Shown in pieces: positions 44,702 to 55,996 of a stretch of DNA of 64,000 nucleotides. The translations under genes and the position numbers were made by a program. The notes beneath the pieces are model-generated. The model was not told where the DNA came from. It made no database searches and saw nothing but the letters and a program-made list of their open reading frames with translations. How positions within the stretch are numbered: position 1 is the first letter of the stretch; each line of letters begins with the position of its first letter. This stretch comes from Semisulcospira habei (lineage: Eukaryota > Mollusca > Gastropoda > Semisulcospiridae), in assembly GCA_036245525.1 (NCBI GenBank), contig BTPG01000003.1, positions 159,344,883 to 159,408,882 of the forward strand, in the 5' to 3' direction.

Positions 44702-45079
44702 GCGTGGTGACGGAGTTGCCTCTTTTACATAATCCTCACTATCTGACTTTCTCTAGAAGTAAAGTTTTTTTTAGTGTTTTAATTCTTTTCTGAATTTTTT
44801 TTTTTTTTTTTTTTTTTTTTTACTAAAGAAGTTGAAAGGATACACAGCTGGCTAACGAATTCATCCAATATCTTTCTCCAAACTAGCTATATGCAAAAGA
44901 TCAAGTAAATATGACAAAAATTACGGTCTCTAATCTGGGTCAACCGACTTCCAATAAACGGTTGTTTATGTCTTCGTTCAGCTGCCGGGTTAGCGTAGCT
45001 AGACATGACGTAATTTTTATCTTGTTACTTCAATTGTTAGAGTGTCTAAAAACTCCCTTCTATAAATAGAAGGGACTTA

Positions 45080-45171
45080 AAAAGCCAAATAATTGAACTT
45101 GTTTATACATTAGCCTGGGGCTGATGTACAAACAAGTTCAATAACGTCTATTGGGGGTATTTGGCTTTTTT
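45080..45171. repeat. Hairpin AAAAGCCAAATAATTGAACT
   Basis: The arm continues TGTTTATACATTA and pairs with TGATGTACAAACAAGTTCAA and ATTTGGCTTTTT, with a 16-base unpaired insert in the right arm. Confidence 0.72.
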
Positions 45172-45175
45172 CGAT

Positions 45176-45330
45176 GTTGCAGGAAACGTTTCCAGGCCAG
45201 TAGCTGCAAATCAAATGTCCCTCTGCTTTACAACGCGATTTTTTGCGTGGGACTAACAATATCTATAAACAATGTCGCTGGAACTATGACAGGCAGGTGC
45301 TGGCTATTGAAAATTACGTGCAAGTCGGTT
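45176..45330. repeat. Repeat M copy
   Basis: GTTGCAGGAAACGTTTCCAG...ATGACAGGCAGGTGCTGGCT plus ATTGAAAATTACGTGCAAG; matches 13462-13640 in the same orientation. Confidence 0.68.
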
Positions 45331-45356
45331 AAAGTTGCACATGTTTCGACGAAAAG

Positions 45357-45413
45357 AGTGGATTTAAAAACCCGAACAAAAATGCGATATCGCATGTTTG
45401 TCCGGGTTTTTAA
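45357..45413. repeat. HpG hairpin
   Basis: AAAAACCCGAACAAAAATGC pairs with GCATGTTTGTCCGGGTTTTT around GATATC. The AAACCC/GGGTTT change (AAAGCC elsewhere) is matched on both arms. It ends in the TTAA that starts the next HpB. Confidence 0.88.
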
Positions 45414-45618
45414 CCCATATCATACTGAGGCAAAAATCTTCAAATTGGTAGACTGCCATATGCAAGCTACATTATAGTACTTACAGATAAGGATATAGAC
45501 CAAAGGCTTTAGTTCAAGGGTGGTGCCAGAATAGCTTGGTGCCTATTCTGGCACTACCCTTGAACTATTTTAGTCAAACTTATTTCACACACTGGTGTAT
45601 TCCGAATGATAAGGATTA
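45410..45618. mobile_element. HpB MITE (B2 subtype), TTAA on both ends
   Basis: TTAACCCATATCATACTGAG opens (TTAA 45410-45413); right TTAA 45615-45618. Hairpin 45511-45568: AGTTCAAGGGTGGTGCCAGA and ATAGC opposite CTATTCTGGCACTACCCTTG, apex shortened. Confidence 0.82.
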
Positions 45619-45962
45619 ATTCGCTCTTTTCGACTAAACACATGCATTAAAATGTTTTTACCTATTTCTGATTTCCGAACAACGTAATATTTTATTTCGC
45701 CGTTCATTCAGTCTTACATTCGTTAAAGTGGATCACCGGCCATGAATTCCTTTTTCTGTTTCGAATCACTGACAATCGACAAACGTATCTGAATGTGTAT
45801 TCCGCCGAACGAGTTTCCTTTTCAAACCTACAGAACGTCCAATAATTCGCACTGACAAACATACCACCAATTCATCTCCGGCTAACTCATTCTACCCCAA
45901 CACCGAAATCCCCAAATGTTGCCGTTGTTCTCTGAAGAGTGCATTTGCAGTGCAGGACACAG
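45619..45962. other. Unassigned
   Basis: Unique-looking sequence, no repeat family recognised. Confidence 0.4.
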
Positions 45963-46056
45963 ATCGACCATGACAGTTCAAGGGTGATGCTAGAATGGCT
46001 TGGCGCCCACAGGCGCCAAGCTATTCTGGCATCACCCTTGAACTATCATGGTCGAT
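45963..46056. repeat. HpB hairpin, GTGATGC variant on both arms
   Basis: A 45-base stem with three mismatches. AGTTCAAGGGTGATGC faces GCATCACCCTTGAACT; other copies have GTGGTGC or GTAGTGC. Confidence 0.93.
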
Positions 46057-46548
46057 CCTTATCTTGCTGTGGTGTGTCTGGGGTAGAAGGAGCTAAGCAG
46101 CTGTTACCTGCTGTGTAAAGTCCATGAATCGCTGACTCGTTCAATTCTAGCGCCAACTGGGGGGAGGTGGATCCACCGTGACTGCTCAAGGACAGTGTCT
46201 GGTCAGCACCTACACGGCACGGTAGTTCAAGAGGCGCCAAGCTAATCAGTCACTTATCTTGAACTATCAACGTATTCAGAAACTGAGTAAGTGCGTCGTG
46301 TGGTAATCAATCCTGACGGACACTGAGTATATCAAAGTAGTCTGCTGTGGGCAGAAAGCTAATCTGGCACTGCCGTTTTAGCTATCGCGGTTCATCCATT
46401 TATTTTATGCCCGTTGTCAGTGCCAGTAATGTATACTTACAAGCTTCCCTGACACTCCGGCCGCATAGTTTGGTTTTCAAAATCTGCGCTCATTAACAAC
46501 GATCAAAAGCCAAAGACGTCCAAAGAAATGCAAACAAATCTGTCTCAG
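46057..46548. other. HpB debris, otherwise unassigned
   Basis: At 46165-46270, CTCAAGGACAGTGTCTGGTC and AGGCGCCAAGCTAATCAGTC form a decayed HpB. At 46350-46390, AGAAAGCTAATCTGGCACTG is a closing-arm scrap. No gene. Confidence 0.55.
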
Positions 46549-46613
46549 CCAGAAGCATAGATCCTTATCAGCCCCCGCATTGGCAGGGGCTCATGAGGAT
46601 CTATACCTCTTGC
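46549..46613. repeat. HpA hairpin
   Basis: CCAGAAGCATAGATCCTTAT opposite TCATGAGGATCTATACCTCT plus TGC; outer two bases differ. Confidence 0.82.
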
Positions 46614-46800
46614 AACTGAATCGTGTTCCTTTTCTAAAGTGTGGGGCAAATGTTGGCCTTGGACACGAAAGCGACAGAGACCCCATAATTCATTCGACCC
46701 TGTTTGCCGGTCGGCAGAGCACGCGCTTTGCTAGCCAGGCATGCTTGGACCCATGTACACTATGTCAAATCCAATCCTATATATTTCCATTTGATAAATA

Positions 46801-46924
<124 letters not shown>

Positions 46925-47046
46925 CTCACTGATGTAATGTCTAACTTTCAATACTACAGACATTTTTTTTTTAAAAGTTGCGTTTTAAGTCATACTAATG
47001 TACTGTACAGATTCATTTAAGTTCAGATTTCGGTTTTTTTTTTCAG

Positions 47047-47239
47047 TTATCTCCTTCACTGCCGAGAAAAAGGTGAACACGATCCAGCTACAAGAGACAT
47101 AGATCCTCATGAGCCCCCGCGACTGCCTCTTGCTGAGACCCGTTTGTATCCATGTTTCTTGCACGGTTTCGGCTTTTGGTCGTGGAATGAACATAGTTTT
47201 CAGAAACAAAAATTGAGTTGAGTGGCAGGAAAGGGTTAA
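47047..47239. mobile_element. HpA MITE, inner closing arm deleted
   Basis: The left end CTCCTTCACTGCCGAGAAAA and right end GAGTGGCAGGAAAGGGTTAA (TTAA 47236-47239) enclose a shortened hairpin, CAAGAGACATAGATCCTCAT and GAGCCCCCGCGACTGCCTCT plus TGC. GGGGG...ATCTAT of the closing arm is missing, with GC at the junction. Confidence 0.85.
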
Positions 47240-47422
47240 TGGTCGATTAAAAAAAAAAAAAAAAGAGCATCCTCTGGGATTACATTACAGCATCGCAACA
47301 ACAACAACACACACACAATCCACCTAACAGCGCAAAAAGAAAAACTTGAAGCAACACAGAAGAAATCTTCAAGAACATGAAACGAATAGTAAAGTCTTGT
47401 CGCATAAAAATGGTCTGTTTAA

Positions 47423-47636
47423 TTAACTCATTCAGCCCGACGCACGTATTTCCCAAATTTTGGAGGCGTCATCTAACGACTATGCACCTGTTGCAGGAGA
47501 TGGATCGACCATGATAATTCAAGGGCAGTGCCAGATTAGCTTGGCGCCGACAGGCGCCAAGCTAATCTGGCACTACCTTTGAATTATCATGGTCGACCCA
47601 TCTCCTGCTGTAGTGCGTCAGGGCTGAATAGATTAA
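47423..47636. mobile_element. HpB MITE (B1), reference full-length copy
   Basis: TTAACTCATTCAGCCCGACG opens and CGTCAGGGCTGAATAGATTAA closes (TTAA 47423-47426 and 47633-47636; 214 bp). The inner stem runs from GATGGATCGACCATGATAAT through TTCAAGGGCAGTGCCAGATT to AGCTTGGCGCC, then GACA and the complement. No ORF; needs a transposase in trans. Confidence 0.93.
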
Positions 47637-47713
47637 CTCATTTGAGACGTGCCGCATACGGATACGCGGCTATTAGCCGCGTATCCGCATGCGGCGCGTC
47701 TCCAGTGAGTTAA
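47633..47713. mobile_element. HpC MITE, reference copy, sharing TTAA with HpB
   Basis: TTAACTCATTTGAGACGTGC and CGCATACGGATACGCGGCTA pair with TAGCCGCGTATCCGCATGCG and GCGCGTCTCCAGTGAGTTAA. Ends at TTAA 47633-47636 and 47710-47713. Confidence 0.93.
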
Positions 47714-48494
47714 ATATATTTCAAAACAATGTTAAACTATGAAAATCTCGCTCTTCTATAAAAATAAAAAAAATTGGACATACTGGTTTTTGCAAAATAA
47801 TGGCAGATTTATTGGCAGCTGTGAAATTTCAAGACGTGCATTAAAAGCCGGATGTACAGAGAAACAGCTCCGTTTATTGAAAGCGGGCCTATCATCCTTG
47901 CTACGGTATTTCTAGCTGCAAGCAGAATCCGTTTTTCAGAATGCGACTATAAAATCAAACTATTCTACAGATGAACAGGATCTGCTCTTTTCCTATAGGA
48001 CCATTCGGTGGGCTTCACTACTTTTTATTTTAGGGTCACCCTGGTCAGCCCCAAAGGGTGGCTTTTTCTCTCTTTTTTTCCTTGATCGGTTTCTGTTTTT
48101 GTCTCTTGGTCCATGAGGACCTGTGCTCGGTCCATTCACCTGTATTTTCACCTTTTAAATTCTCCTTACTGTGTGTGCTGCCTGAAAACCTTGATACTGG
48201 ACGTGTGTTGCTGCACCTAAGAGATGATAAGTTATGTGTTTGCGGTTGATGCATTTATTCAAAAGTCTAATACTGTATATTCACAGACTTATGATTTAGC
48301 AAGTATCGTTTCCCTGCACATATTTTGTAACTGTAGTGGTTTTTCTGTTCTTGTCAAATTAGCATGAAGGTGCACAGCGTCAATACTCATGTCATGTTTA
48401 GTTTACGTATTAGACCGGCTGGCGATATGCATTCAATATTTTTTTAGTTGTATTATCACACGCAGCGCATCCTGAGATTCTTGTTCCTGTCGGG
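47714..48494. other. Unassigned
   Basis: AT-rich, unique-looking. The open frame at 48058-48249 shows no recognisable domain and may be chance. Confidence 0.4.
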
Positions 48495-48713
48495 ATAACC
48501 CCATCACTGCCGATAAAAAACAACAACTGAACAGCACACAGCCGCAAGATATAGATCATCATGAGCCTCCGCGACTGCGGGGGCTCATGAAGATCTATAC
48601 CTCGTGCTGAAACCACTTTGTATCCATGTTCATTGGACGGTTTGACTTTCGGTCTTTGAATGAACAAGGATTTCAGAAATAAAATATGCCTCCAGTGGCA
48701 GGGAAGGGGTTAA
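48495..48713. mobile_element. HpA MITE, full-length form
   Basis: ATAACCCCATCACTGCCGAT opens; GGCAGGGAAGGGGTTAA closes (TTAA 48710-48713). The central hairpin is 48544-48607. The right body CCACTTTGTATCCATGTTCA and TTCGGTCTTTGAATGAACAA matches 47140-47200 and 50680-50700. Confidence 0.88.
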
Positions 48714-48964
48714 GCGATGTAAATCAGTCTCTTCCTATGCACAACAGTTTGTTGAAAAAATATGGAAATTGTTTGGCCGTGAAGTAGAGGAGGTATGGCC
48801 CCAACCTATATAAAAGAAAATATCTAGAGGCGCCCAGCTCATCCAGCACCACTCTTGAACTATCGTGATCCACAATACCTTTTTGTAGTGTGTCAGGGTC
48901 TCGCTTTTTTATCCATCAATTATTATACTAGATGCAAGGTGGCACGCATATATACTACAATGGT
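48714..48964. other. HpB debris, otherwise unassigned
   Basis: GAGGCGCCCAGCTCATCCAG and CACCACTCTTGAACTATCGT at 48829-48868 are an HpB closing arm. Confidence 0.5.
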
Positions 48965-49051
48965 TTAACCTTTCGGCCGTTGGTAGCGCTGTTTGTCGAG
49001 GTGATTCCTAAATAGCAGGAGTCACCTCCACCTACAGCTACAATGGGTTAA
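48965..49051. mobile_element. HpD MITE, TTAA on both ends
   Basis: TTAACCTTTCGGCCGTTGGT and TTTGTCGAGGTGATTCC open; GGAGTCACCTCCACCTACAG and CTACAATGGGTTAA close. TTAA at 48965-48968 and 49048-49051. Confidence 0.88.
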
Positions 49052-49336
49052 AAGCAAAGACAGAGAGAACAGAATAGACAGAATCAAAGATTTGCTCTAT
49101 AAATAAAAACAAAACGAGCAATTGTCAGCAATAATTAAATGTAACTTCTTTGCGGCAATGGACTTTATGAGCATACTTCAAACGTTCTGTGCATTCTATG
49201 GCCTCCATTAAAAAAAAAGGGTTTCGAGCAAATGCATATCGGGCCATCGACGGCACACATCGATCCAAGGCACTGTTGCTCACTGGAATTGCATTCTCTG
49301 GCCTCGATAAAAAGTCTTTCAGAGGACTGTGGAGGA
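49052..49336. other. Unassigned
   Basis: The tandem-like words GCATTCTATGGCCTCCATTA (49191) and GCATTCTCTGGCCTCGATAA (49291) repeat about 100 bases apart. No gene. Confidence 0.45.
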
Positions 49337-49564
49337 ATTCACCCATTACATCCTGAGGCTGATTTTGTAATTTTTAAAAAAAATTGCTTATTGTCCTATG
49401 CAGGCAAGCTACTTACAGATTAGATTCCTTAACTATTTTAGTTCAAGGGTGGTGTCAGAATAGCCCGGCGCCTCAGGCGCCAAGCTGTTCTGGCACCACT
49501 CTACCCTTGAACTATCAGTCAAATTTATTTCAAGCAACGGGCGTATCAGGATGAAGAGGGTTAA
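49337..49564. mobile_element. HpB MITE (B2 subtype)
   Basis: CACCCATTACATCCTGAGGC opens and ATGAAGAGGGTTAA closes (TTAA at about 49561-49564). Hairpin 49441-49514: GTTCAAGGGTGGTGTCAGAA against TTCTGGCACCACTCTACCCT plus TGAAC. Confidence 0.85.
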
Positions 49565-49709
49565 ACGGTCGCCGCATCGATCGCCGTCTCCAAGTCTCCC
49601 TACCTCATTATTTCACAGACACAAGGCAGATATTTACCTCGTCTTACGGCCCTGAACAAAGTACTTCCTGGCACGCGCTGACATGCAAGTCCAAGTCCCG
49701 AGGCCGTCT

Positions 49710-49774
49710 GCAAGAGCCATAGATTCACATGAGCCCCTGCTTCGCAGGGGCTCATGTGAATCTGTGTCTCTTGC
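49710..49774. repeat. HpA hairpin, TTCACATGAG variant on both arms
   Basis: 31-base arms with two mismatches and a 3-base loop. GATTCACATGAG faces CTCATGTGAATC, where the family has GATTCTCATGAG. Confidence 0.93.
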
Positions 49775-50565
49775 TTACCAAAAAGTTGGCTTCGGTTTGA
49801 TCGTTAAAATACGGACGGTGCGGATATGACGGCATTGCGACTTGCAAGCAAGCTATAAGAACAGACAGTCGAGCACCTGACTCCCCATCGCTGACTCAGT
49901 ACGTGGAGGTAGATGGGACTGATCTCTGCCAGCAAAGAGGTGTAGATCTCATGAACACCTACTACCGCCAGGTGTCATGTGGAACTATGATTTAACTAGG
50001 GTGCGATCAAGAAAAGAGATTGCATGCGAGCAAATTAGGGCAAGAAATAAATGGAGAAAAATGAAACTTCATGTTCTAAAGATACATGATGAACGCGCAA
50101 TGTGTCGCAAGGAAGCTCCGCTAGAGGCCATGCATTTCAACATTTGCACTGATATAAGGCTGACATGAAATAATGCGGAGTCAGTACACAAGAAAACAAT
50201 GCTTGGGCTGTTTATCATATTATCACCGGAGCGGCGAAAGTGTACACAACAACTGTTTTACCTGCCCCCTAGAACCGCTGTATGTGCGTGTACGTGTGTG
50301 TGTGTGTGTTGTTTGTTTGTTCTTGTTTTTGTGTGTGTGTGTTTGGTTGAGTTTTTTGTTTGTTTATTGGTTGGTTTGTTTGTATGTTTGTTTGTTTGTT
50401 TATATGTTTCTTTATTATTTTTTATTTGGGGGTTGGGGGGGGGTGGGGTGGGGGGGGGTTGAGGGTGGGGGGGGGGGGGGTTGTGTGTGTTTTTTGGGTG
50501 GGAAATTCTTTGCATCTCGCACGCTTGGCAGTCGTCTATTTAGTCTGGAAACGAACTGAATCTGT
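49775..50565. other. Unassigned; GT- and G-rich right half
   Basis: HpA debris (AAGAGGTGTAGATCTCATGA...CCAGGTGTCATGTGG) is at 49937-49981. TTTG- and GT-rich sequence spans 50295-50420, then G-runs 50430-50480. No gene. Confidence 0.45.
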
Positions 50566-50786
50566 CGAATTCTCGTTCACTGGCGAGAAAAAATGAAAGC
50601 ACCCAACCGCAAGAGGCATAGATCATCATAAGCCACGGCAGTTCCGGGGGCTCGTAAGGGTTTGTGCCTCTTGCTAAAACCACTTTGTATCGACGTTCCT
50701 TTGATGGCTGGCAGGGGGATCTTCCATGCTAAATTGACAACGGTTTCTGAAACGATTCTTGCGTCCACTGGCAGTGAAGGGGTTAA
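50566..50786. mobile_element. HpA MITE, full-length form
   Basis: The left end CTCGTTCACTGGCGAGAAAA and right end CCACTGGCAGTGAAGGGGTT plus AA (TTAA 50783-50786). The hairpin, 50609-50674, is eroded in the centre. Body CCACTTTGTATCGACGTTCC. Confidence 0.87.
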
Positions 50787-51198
50787 TCAATGACTCTTAA
50801 AAGGTAGTGCTTAATCAGGCACCAGCCTTGACGTGTCGTGGCCGTCGATCCATCTCCCGTCGCTATTGGCACTGCCGGTGATGGGGTGAAAAATCTGACG
50901 TCGGGATTCCGGCTTCAGTGTGGTATTTTTTTTGCGTTTAGAAATAAAACGAGTTGGTCCGGGTGCTGGGCCGGACGCACTACGTATTCTGGATCAAAAT
51001 TGCGGCAAAACTTCTACATCCCATCCTCCTCATCTTTGCCCGTCCCCTGGGTCGGCAGGGGCAGGAGCACGCACGCGCTAGTGTGTGCGTACGCATGCAA
51101 TCGTGCGCGCGCACCTGCGCGAGATGTGTGCGCGGCCGGAGCTAATCGGACCCATGGTCGAAGCAGCTAACACGACAGCGTAGAAAACCTTAAGCTCT
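50787..51198. other. HpB debris, otherwise unassigned
   Basis: TAGTGCTTAATCAGGCACCA and GTGGCCGTCGATCCATCTCC at 50805-50862 are HpB remains. A GC- and CA-rich stretch is at 51060-51130. No gene. Confidence 0.45.
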
Positions 51199-51264
51199 GC
51201 AAGAAGCATAGATCCTCATGAGCCCCAGCATTTGCAGGGCCTCATGAGGATCTATGCTTCTTGC
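51199..51264. repeat. HpA hairpin, AAGAAGC/GCTTCTT variant
   Basis: GCAAGAAGCATAGATCCTCA pairs with TGAGGATCTATGCTTCTTGC (20/20). The family has AAGAGGC, so the change is on both arms. Confidence 0.94.
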
Positions 51265-51544
51265 AGACGGAAACGTAGTTGAAGACTGATCAGACCCCAC
51301 CGCCGCTCCGGACTGACATGACTGAATATTTCGGGCTTTCGGTGTTCCACTGGCGGCCTGCGCATGTGCGTTGGAAGCCTGTTGCGTGAGCTTGCAGGAG
51401 ATGGGAGGCGAGTTTTTTTGTGGTCTGAACCTGATCCAGCATTAATTACCGCCATTGGGGGATCCAGTTATCGACTGAGTTTCGCTCAGAACCCTTACCC
51501 ATCCATTTTTTGTTTTTTCAACTTCCACCCACCTCGAAAACAAA
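51265..51544. other. Unassigned
   Basis: Flank of LINE-T 4; the open frame through here continues into the LINE but shows no LINE homology before 51589. Confidence 0.4.
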
Positions 51545-51545
51545 T

Positions 51546-51588
<43 letters not shown>

Positions 51589-51589
51589 G
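51545..51589. repeat. (TCTG)n microsatellite at LINE-T 5' junction
   Basis: About 11 CTGT units end exactly where LINE-T coding sequence begins. Confidence 0.95.
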
Positions 51590-52684
51590 ATTTTCGTAAA
51601 GCCTTTGATCTAGTAAACCACGAAATACTGATCAAGAAAGTATCCATGTACACCAACAACTCGGCGTCGTTTCTCAAATCCTACCTCGAAGGTAGAAAAC
51701 AAAAGGTATTACTAAATGGCTCATACTCGAATCAAGGTTTAGTGAAGCATGGCGTACCACAGGGCTCTATTCTTGGTCCCCTTCTATTCTGCTTGTTCAT
51801 AAATGATCTTCCTCTTGCGATAAAAAATGAAAGCGTTACATGTGATATGTTTGCAGATGATGCTGCTGTACACACGCCAGATAAGGATATATCAAACATC
51901 AATTCACGACTGCAAAACACACTGCAACATATTGATGAATGGTGCAGTCATAATATTATGATTTTAAACCCGGTAAAAACGGAGAGCATGGTAATTAGCA
52001 CTCGCCAAAAACACCAGCTTGGCTCTCTCTCACTCAGTCTGTCCCTCCAAGGCAAACCCATCAGCCAAGTTACTAACCATCGCCTGCTAGGAGTCACGGT
52101 GGACAACCAGCTTAGGTGGCAGCTACACATCAGTAACGTTTGTAAAATTGTCTCCAGAAATCTGTACATCTTAGCAAAACTTAAACACATTACTGATATG
52201 GAGACACGTCAACTGTTCTTCAATGCCCATATTAGATCGCATATAGACTATGCTTCTACTGTGTGGGATGGTTCGAGAGATGTCAATTTGAAAAGATTGA
52301 ACTCTCTACATCGGAGAGCTGCCAAACTAATACTCCCTGATCCCAGCTTAACTACTGACCAAACAAAAATTGGCAGCCTTAAAAATTCTGCCCCTGAAAG
52401 ATCATCTAATTTACAATAAGGGAATGGTTATGTTCAAGGCATTAAACGATAAGCTACCCCGATATATCACATCGCTATTTACCGTCCAGTCATCAACATA
52501 CTCCAGATCAAGAAAATCCCTTATTGTGCCGCGACCTAGAATTGATCTCTATAAAACGAGTTTGACGTTCTCTGGCTCTAGTCTTTGGAATGCCTTGCCT
52601 AGAAACGTCACGACATCAGCTACTTTCTCCTCGTTTAAAGTCAGTCTCAACAAGTACTTATTTTTGTCAGCAGCATCCCCGTGA
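51590..52684 (+). pseudogene. LINE-T 4 reverse-transcriptase ORF, 5'-truncated and frameshifted
   Basis: Starts inside RT at FRKAFDLVNHEILI. Next come HGVPQGSILGPLLFCLFIND and the catalytic FADDAAV, then LLGVTVDNQLRWQLHISNV, KLKHITDMETRQLFF, HIDYASTVWDGSRDVNLKRL and NSLHRRAAKLILPDP. The frame shifts near 52355-52375 and continues KILPLKDHLIYNKGMVMFKA to [20 protein letters not shown] and a TGA at 52682-52684. HGVPQGSILGPLL and the C-terminal KTSLxFSGxxLW block are typical of CR1/L2-like LINEs. No endonuclease remains. Confidence 0.9.
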
Positions 52685-53250
52685 CTGTGCACATATTGAA
52701 AAATACTATTTCTCATTAGATCATTAATTGCGTGTATCACAGGTTTCGACTGATGACTCATATTTATTCGGTACAGCTTGTATGTAGCCAGCTACTCATA
52801 TAACTGACTAGCTTAAGCCGCGTAAGCGTGTGTGTGCACGTGTGTGCGGTGTGCGTGTGCGCACGTGTATATTAGAGATAGAGAGTGGCGTGCTCAAATG
52901 TGCATGCGTTATGTATGCGTATTAGGTTGTGTGTATTCCTATTATATTATTTTAATTAAACCTCACAACATGTCATTATGCCCGACCAGTAAAGTTGGTA
53001 ATTCCTATGTCACTTCCCCCCAACATTATTTTTACTTTTTTAATTTTTTTTTTTTTTTTTTTTTAAATTCTTGGCTTGTGCTGTGTCATGTCATTTTTTT
53101 TTTCCTTCTTAGTAGTAGAAAACAATTAGTACGATAGTAACTCTGTAATCAGTAGATTAGCAACGGCAAGTTCGAAAAATGGTTGTTACTACCAAAACTT
53201 TTACCGTTGTCAAATAAAGGATCATTGTCATTGTCATTGTCATTGGTCAT
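51590..53250 (+). mobile_element. LINE-T fragment 4
   Basis: The longest and best-preserved LINE-T piece: the second half of the RT domain, C-terminus, a 3' UTR of about 570 bases (T-rich run at 53036-53065; AATAAAGG near 53214) and a tail (TCATTG)n that passes directly into (TC)n at 53253. The 5' end is truncated within RT at the (TCTG)n array. Confidence 0.92.
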
Positions 53251-53845
<595 letters not shown>

Positions 53846-53915
53846 GCAAGAGGCATAGAACCTCACTGACGAGCTCCCGCGACTGCGGGGGCTCGTGAGG
53901 TTCTATGTCTCTTGC
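53846..53915. repeat. HpA hairpin, GAACCTCAC variant
   Basis: GCATAGAACCTCAC faces GTGAGGTTCTATGTCTCTTG. The AAC/GTT change is on both arms; the left arm has a 4-base insertion. Right MITE end GCATTCAAGGGGTTAA follows at 53942-53957. Confidence 0.9.
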
Positions 53916-54144
53916 AGTGGTGTGATCGTGGCTGTGTCCGGGCATTCAAGGGGTTAAAGCAATTAAAAAAAACAACAACTATGTATACGGAGGTAGCCAC
54001 AACTGACACAAGCTGTCGCTTTTTTTATAGTGCGCAACTGTGCACATGTTTGCTCGCACTCGGACACAGAATAATTGCTTACCGGCAGTGCGCGGTGACA
54101 GCTGAATTCCACCCAAGGTACTTTTACTAAACTGAAGGCGATAT

Positions 54145-54147
<3 letters not shown>
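53916..54147. other. Unassigned
   Basis: Right body of the preceding HpA MITE, then unique-looking sequence. Confidence 0.4.
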
Positions 54148-54231
<84 letters not shown>

Positions 54232-54279
54232 TGTGTGTGCGTGTGTGCGTGTGTGTGTGTGTGTGTGTGGTGTGTGTGT

Positions 54280-54360
<81 letters not shown>
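54148..54360. repeat. Compound (GT)n/(GA)n array at LINE-T 3' end
   Basis: (GT)n with GCGT and GGTG interruptions to about 54280, then (GA)n 54284-54360 abutting the LINE-T 5 tail. Confidence 0.96.
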
Positions 54361-54363
<3 letters not shown>

Positions 54364-54977
54364 CAATGAATCAATGAAACTTTATTTTACAACGGTTAAG
54401 GCATTGACATCGTCACTGACACAGCCATTTTACAAACCTGCCGTTGCTAACAAGTACAGGACTATCTACACATGCACATACATATAAGTAAAACATAATA
54501 CTTGCAAACAATTGACAACACTGTTCACATAGGCAGTAGTTCAAATGATAAATGAAAAAGATAACAGGCTTAATTGGGAATAGGTTGGGCCCAGCATAGA
54601 AAGAGACATATAATACATGTAGTTAAGGCATCCCTAGGCCCTACGAGTGATCCACGAAATACTTGCAGAGATTCTTTTTAAAACAGGCTAGCGAGGAGGC
54701 GGATTTTACCTGGTCGGGAAGGGCATTCCAGATATGTGTCCCTGAGAAGGATAAGCTGGTTTTATATAGATCGATCCTTGGTTTTGGAACTATGAAAATC
54801 TTTCTGATGTTTCCAAGCTTAGACTCAGACTTGCGGAACAAAGTGGAGATGTACTCGGGTGTTTTGCGCTTCCACACTTTGAACATAAAAATTGCTTTGT
54901 TATATTTGAAATGATTTTGAAGAGGCAGGAGACATTCTTTTGTGAGGTAAAATATCGAAGGACAAACTACACACAGT
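54361..54977 (-). mobile_element. LINE-T fragment 5, between (GA)n and (GT)n
   Basis: The 3' tail (ATTGATTC-like, seen as AATCAATGAATCAATGAA) meets (GA)n at 54360. The truncated 5' side meets (GT)n at about 54978. It is the one long LINE-T piece whose 5' side is GT rather than a TC/TCTG array. Confidence 0.87.
54641..54930 (-). pseudogene. LINE-T 5 C-terminal ORF remnant
   Basis: About 95 residues: [36 protein letters not shown] and [20 protein letters not shown] then NALPDQVKSASSLACFKKNL. It aligns with the last 100 residues of LINE-T 4. The Thr-His repeats upstream in frame are (CA)n read-through. Confidence 0.87.
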
Positions 54978-55000
54978 TGTGCGTGTGCGTGCGTGTGTGT

Positions 55001-55047
<47 letters not shown>

Positions 55048-55050
55048 CGT
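54978..55050. repeat. (GT)n microsatellite
   Basis: GT units with GCGT and TATGT variants, 5' side of LINE-T 5. Confidence 0.94.
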
Positions 55051-55771
55051 GCGTGTATGTATGCGTGCGTGTGTACGAGCTTGCGCGTGCGCGTGTGCGT
55101 GCTTGTGTGCTTTTAACAAAATGGCGTATGCATCTGACTGATAAGTCATTGGGCCCACGACACACCGCAGCCTTTAGGTGCCAAGCTATTCTGTCACCAC
55201 CCTTGAACTATCATGGTCGATCGGTCGGTCTCCTGAACTCTAATGCAGTCCTCAGAGGATAACTCCAAAATGTGGGTATTTCGTACCTCGGGCACAATGA
55301 GATAAAAACCCCGAAGGACGAACTGCCCACAGCTGACTTCAAAACACCGCCACTTCGTGACAACAAAAATCGTGGTGATGTGTGGAGCGGGACCACTACA
55401 TTAGGCCATAACGACAGCTCTACAGTAACCATGGCGACATAGGAAAACGTATTTGTGTTCTAGAAGCCTTCCATAAACCCTTCCCTTCTCCAGGAGATGC
55501 CTGTCGTCTCTGCGTGAACATAAAATCCATAGATAAAAATATGTTTTTAAAAATCATATAACCAGACGTTGGATTTTCGTTTTTCTTTTTTTTGGGGGTG
55601 GGGTGGGGGGAGGGGGGGGGATGGGGAGAGGGGGGGGGGTGGCTGCCAGAATTTTGCTGAAGACGTAGTGCGAGGGAAATGCGGCTGATTCGCTAACTTT
55701 ACCAGTTGAGGAAGATCGATTGACTATGATCTTTCACTGGTAGTGACAGATAAGCTTAGGGTCTCTCGCCC
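55051..55771. other. HpB half, otherwise unassigned
   Basis: At 55170-55222 an HpB closing arm (GGTGCCAAGCTATTCTGTCA, CCACCCTTGAACTATCATGG) has no opening arm. T- and G-rich runs at 55580-55640. No gene. Confidence 0.5.
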
Positions 55772-55773
55772 TT

Positions 55774-55843
55774 GATAGTTCAAGGTATTTGCCTGATTAG
55801 CTTGGCGCCTATAGATCAGGCAAATACCTTGAACTATCACGGT
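55774..55843. repeat. HpB hairpin with re-written matched arms
   Basis: GATAGTTCAAGGTATTTGCC plus TGAT pairs with ATCAGGCAAATACCTTGAAC plus TATC. The family GGTAGTGCCAGATTA has become GTATTTGCCTGATTA on both arms. Apex AGCTTGGCGCCTATAG. Confidence 0.9.
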
Positions 55844-55996
55844 CGAGAACAACCACGTTTAAGCAGGCGCTGATCTTCAGCTGTCACAGTCGTTTGATTA
55901 CTGCAGGTTCAGACCAAGCACTACCTTTCAGCTGCTGACCATGGTTCATTCATCTCTCGTCTCTTGAACCAAGCACTAAAAAAATACGACTCTTTG

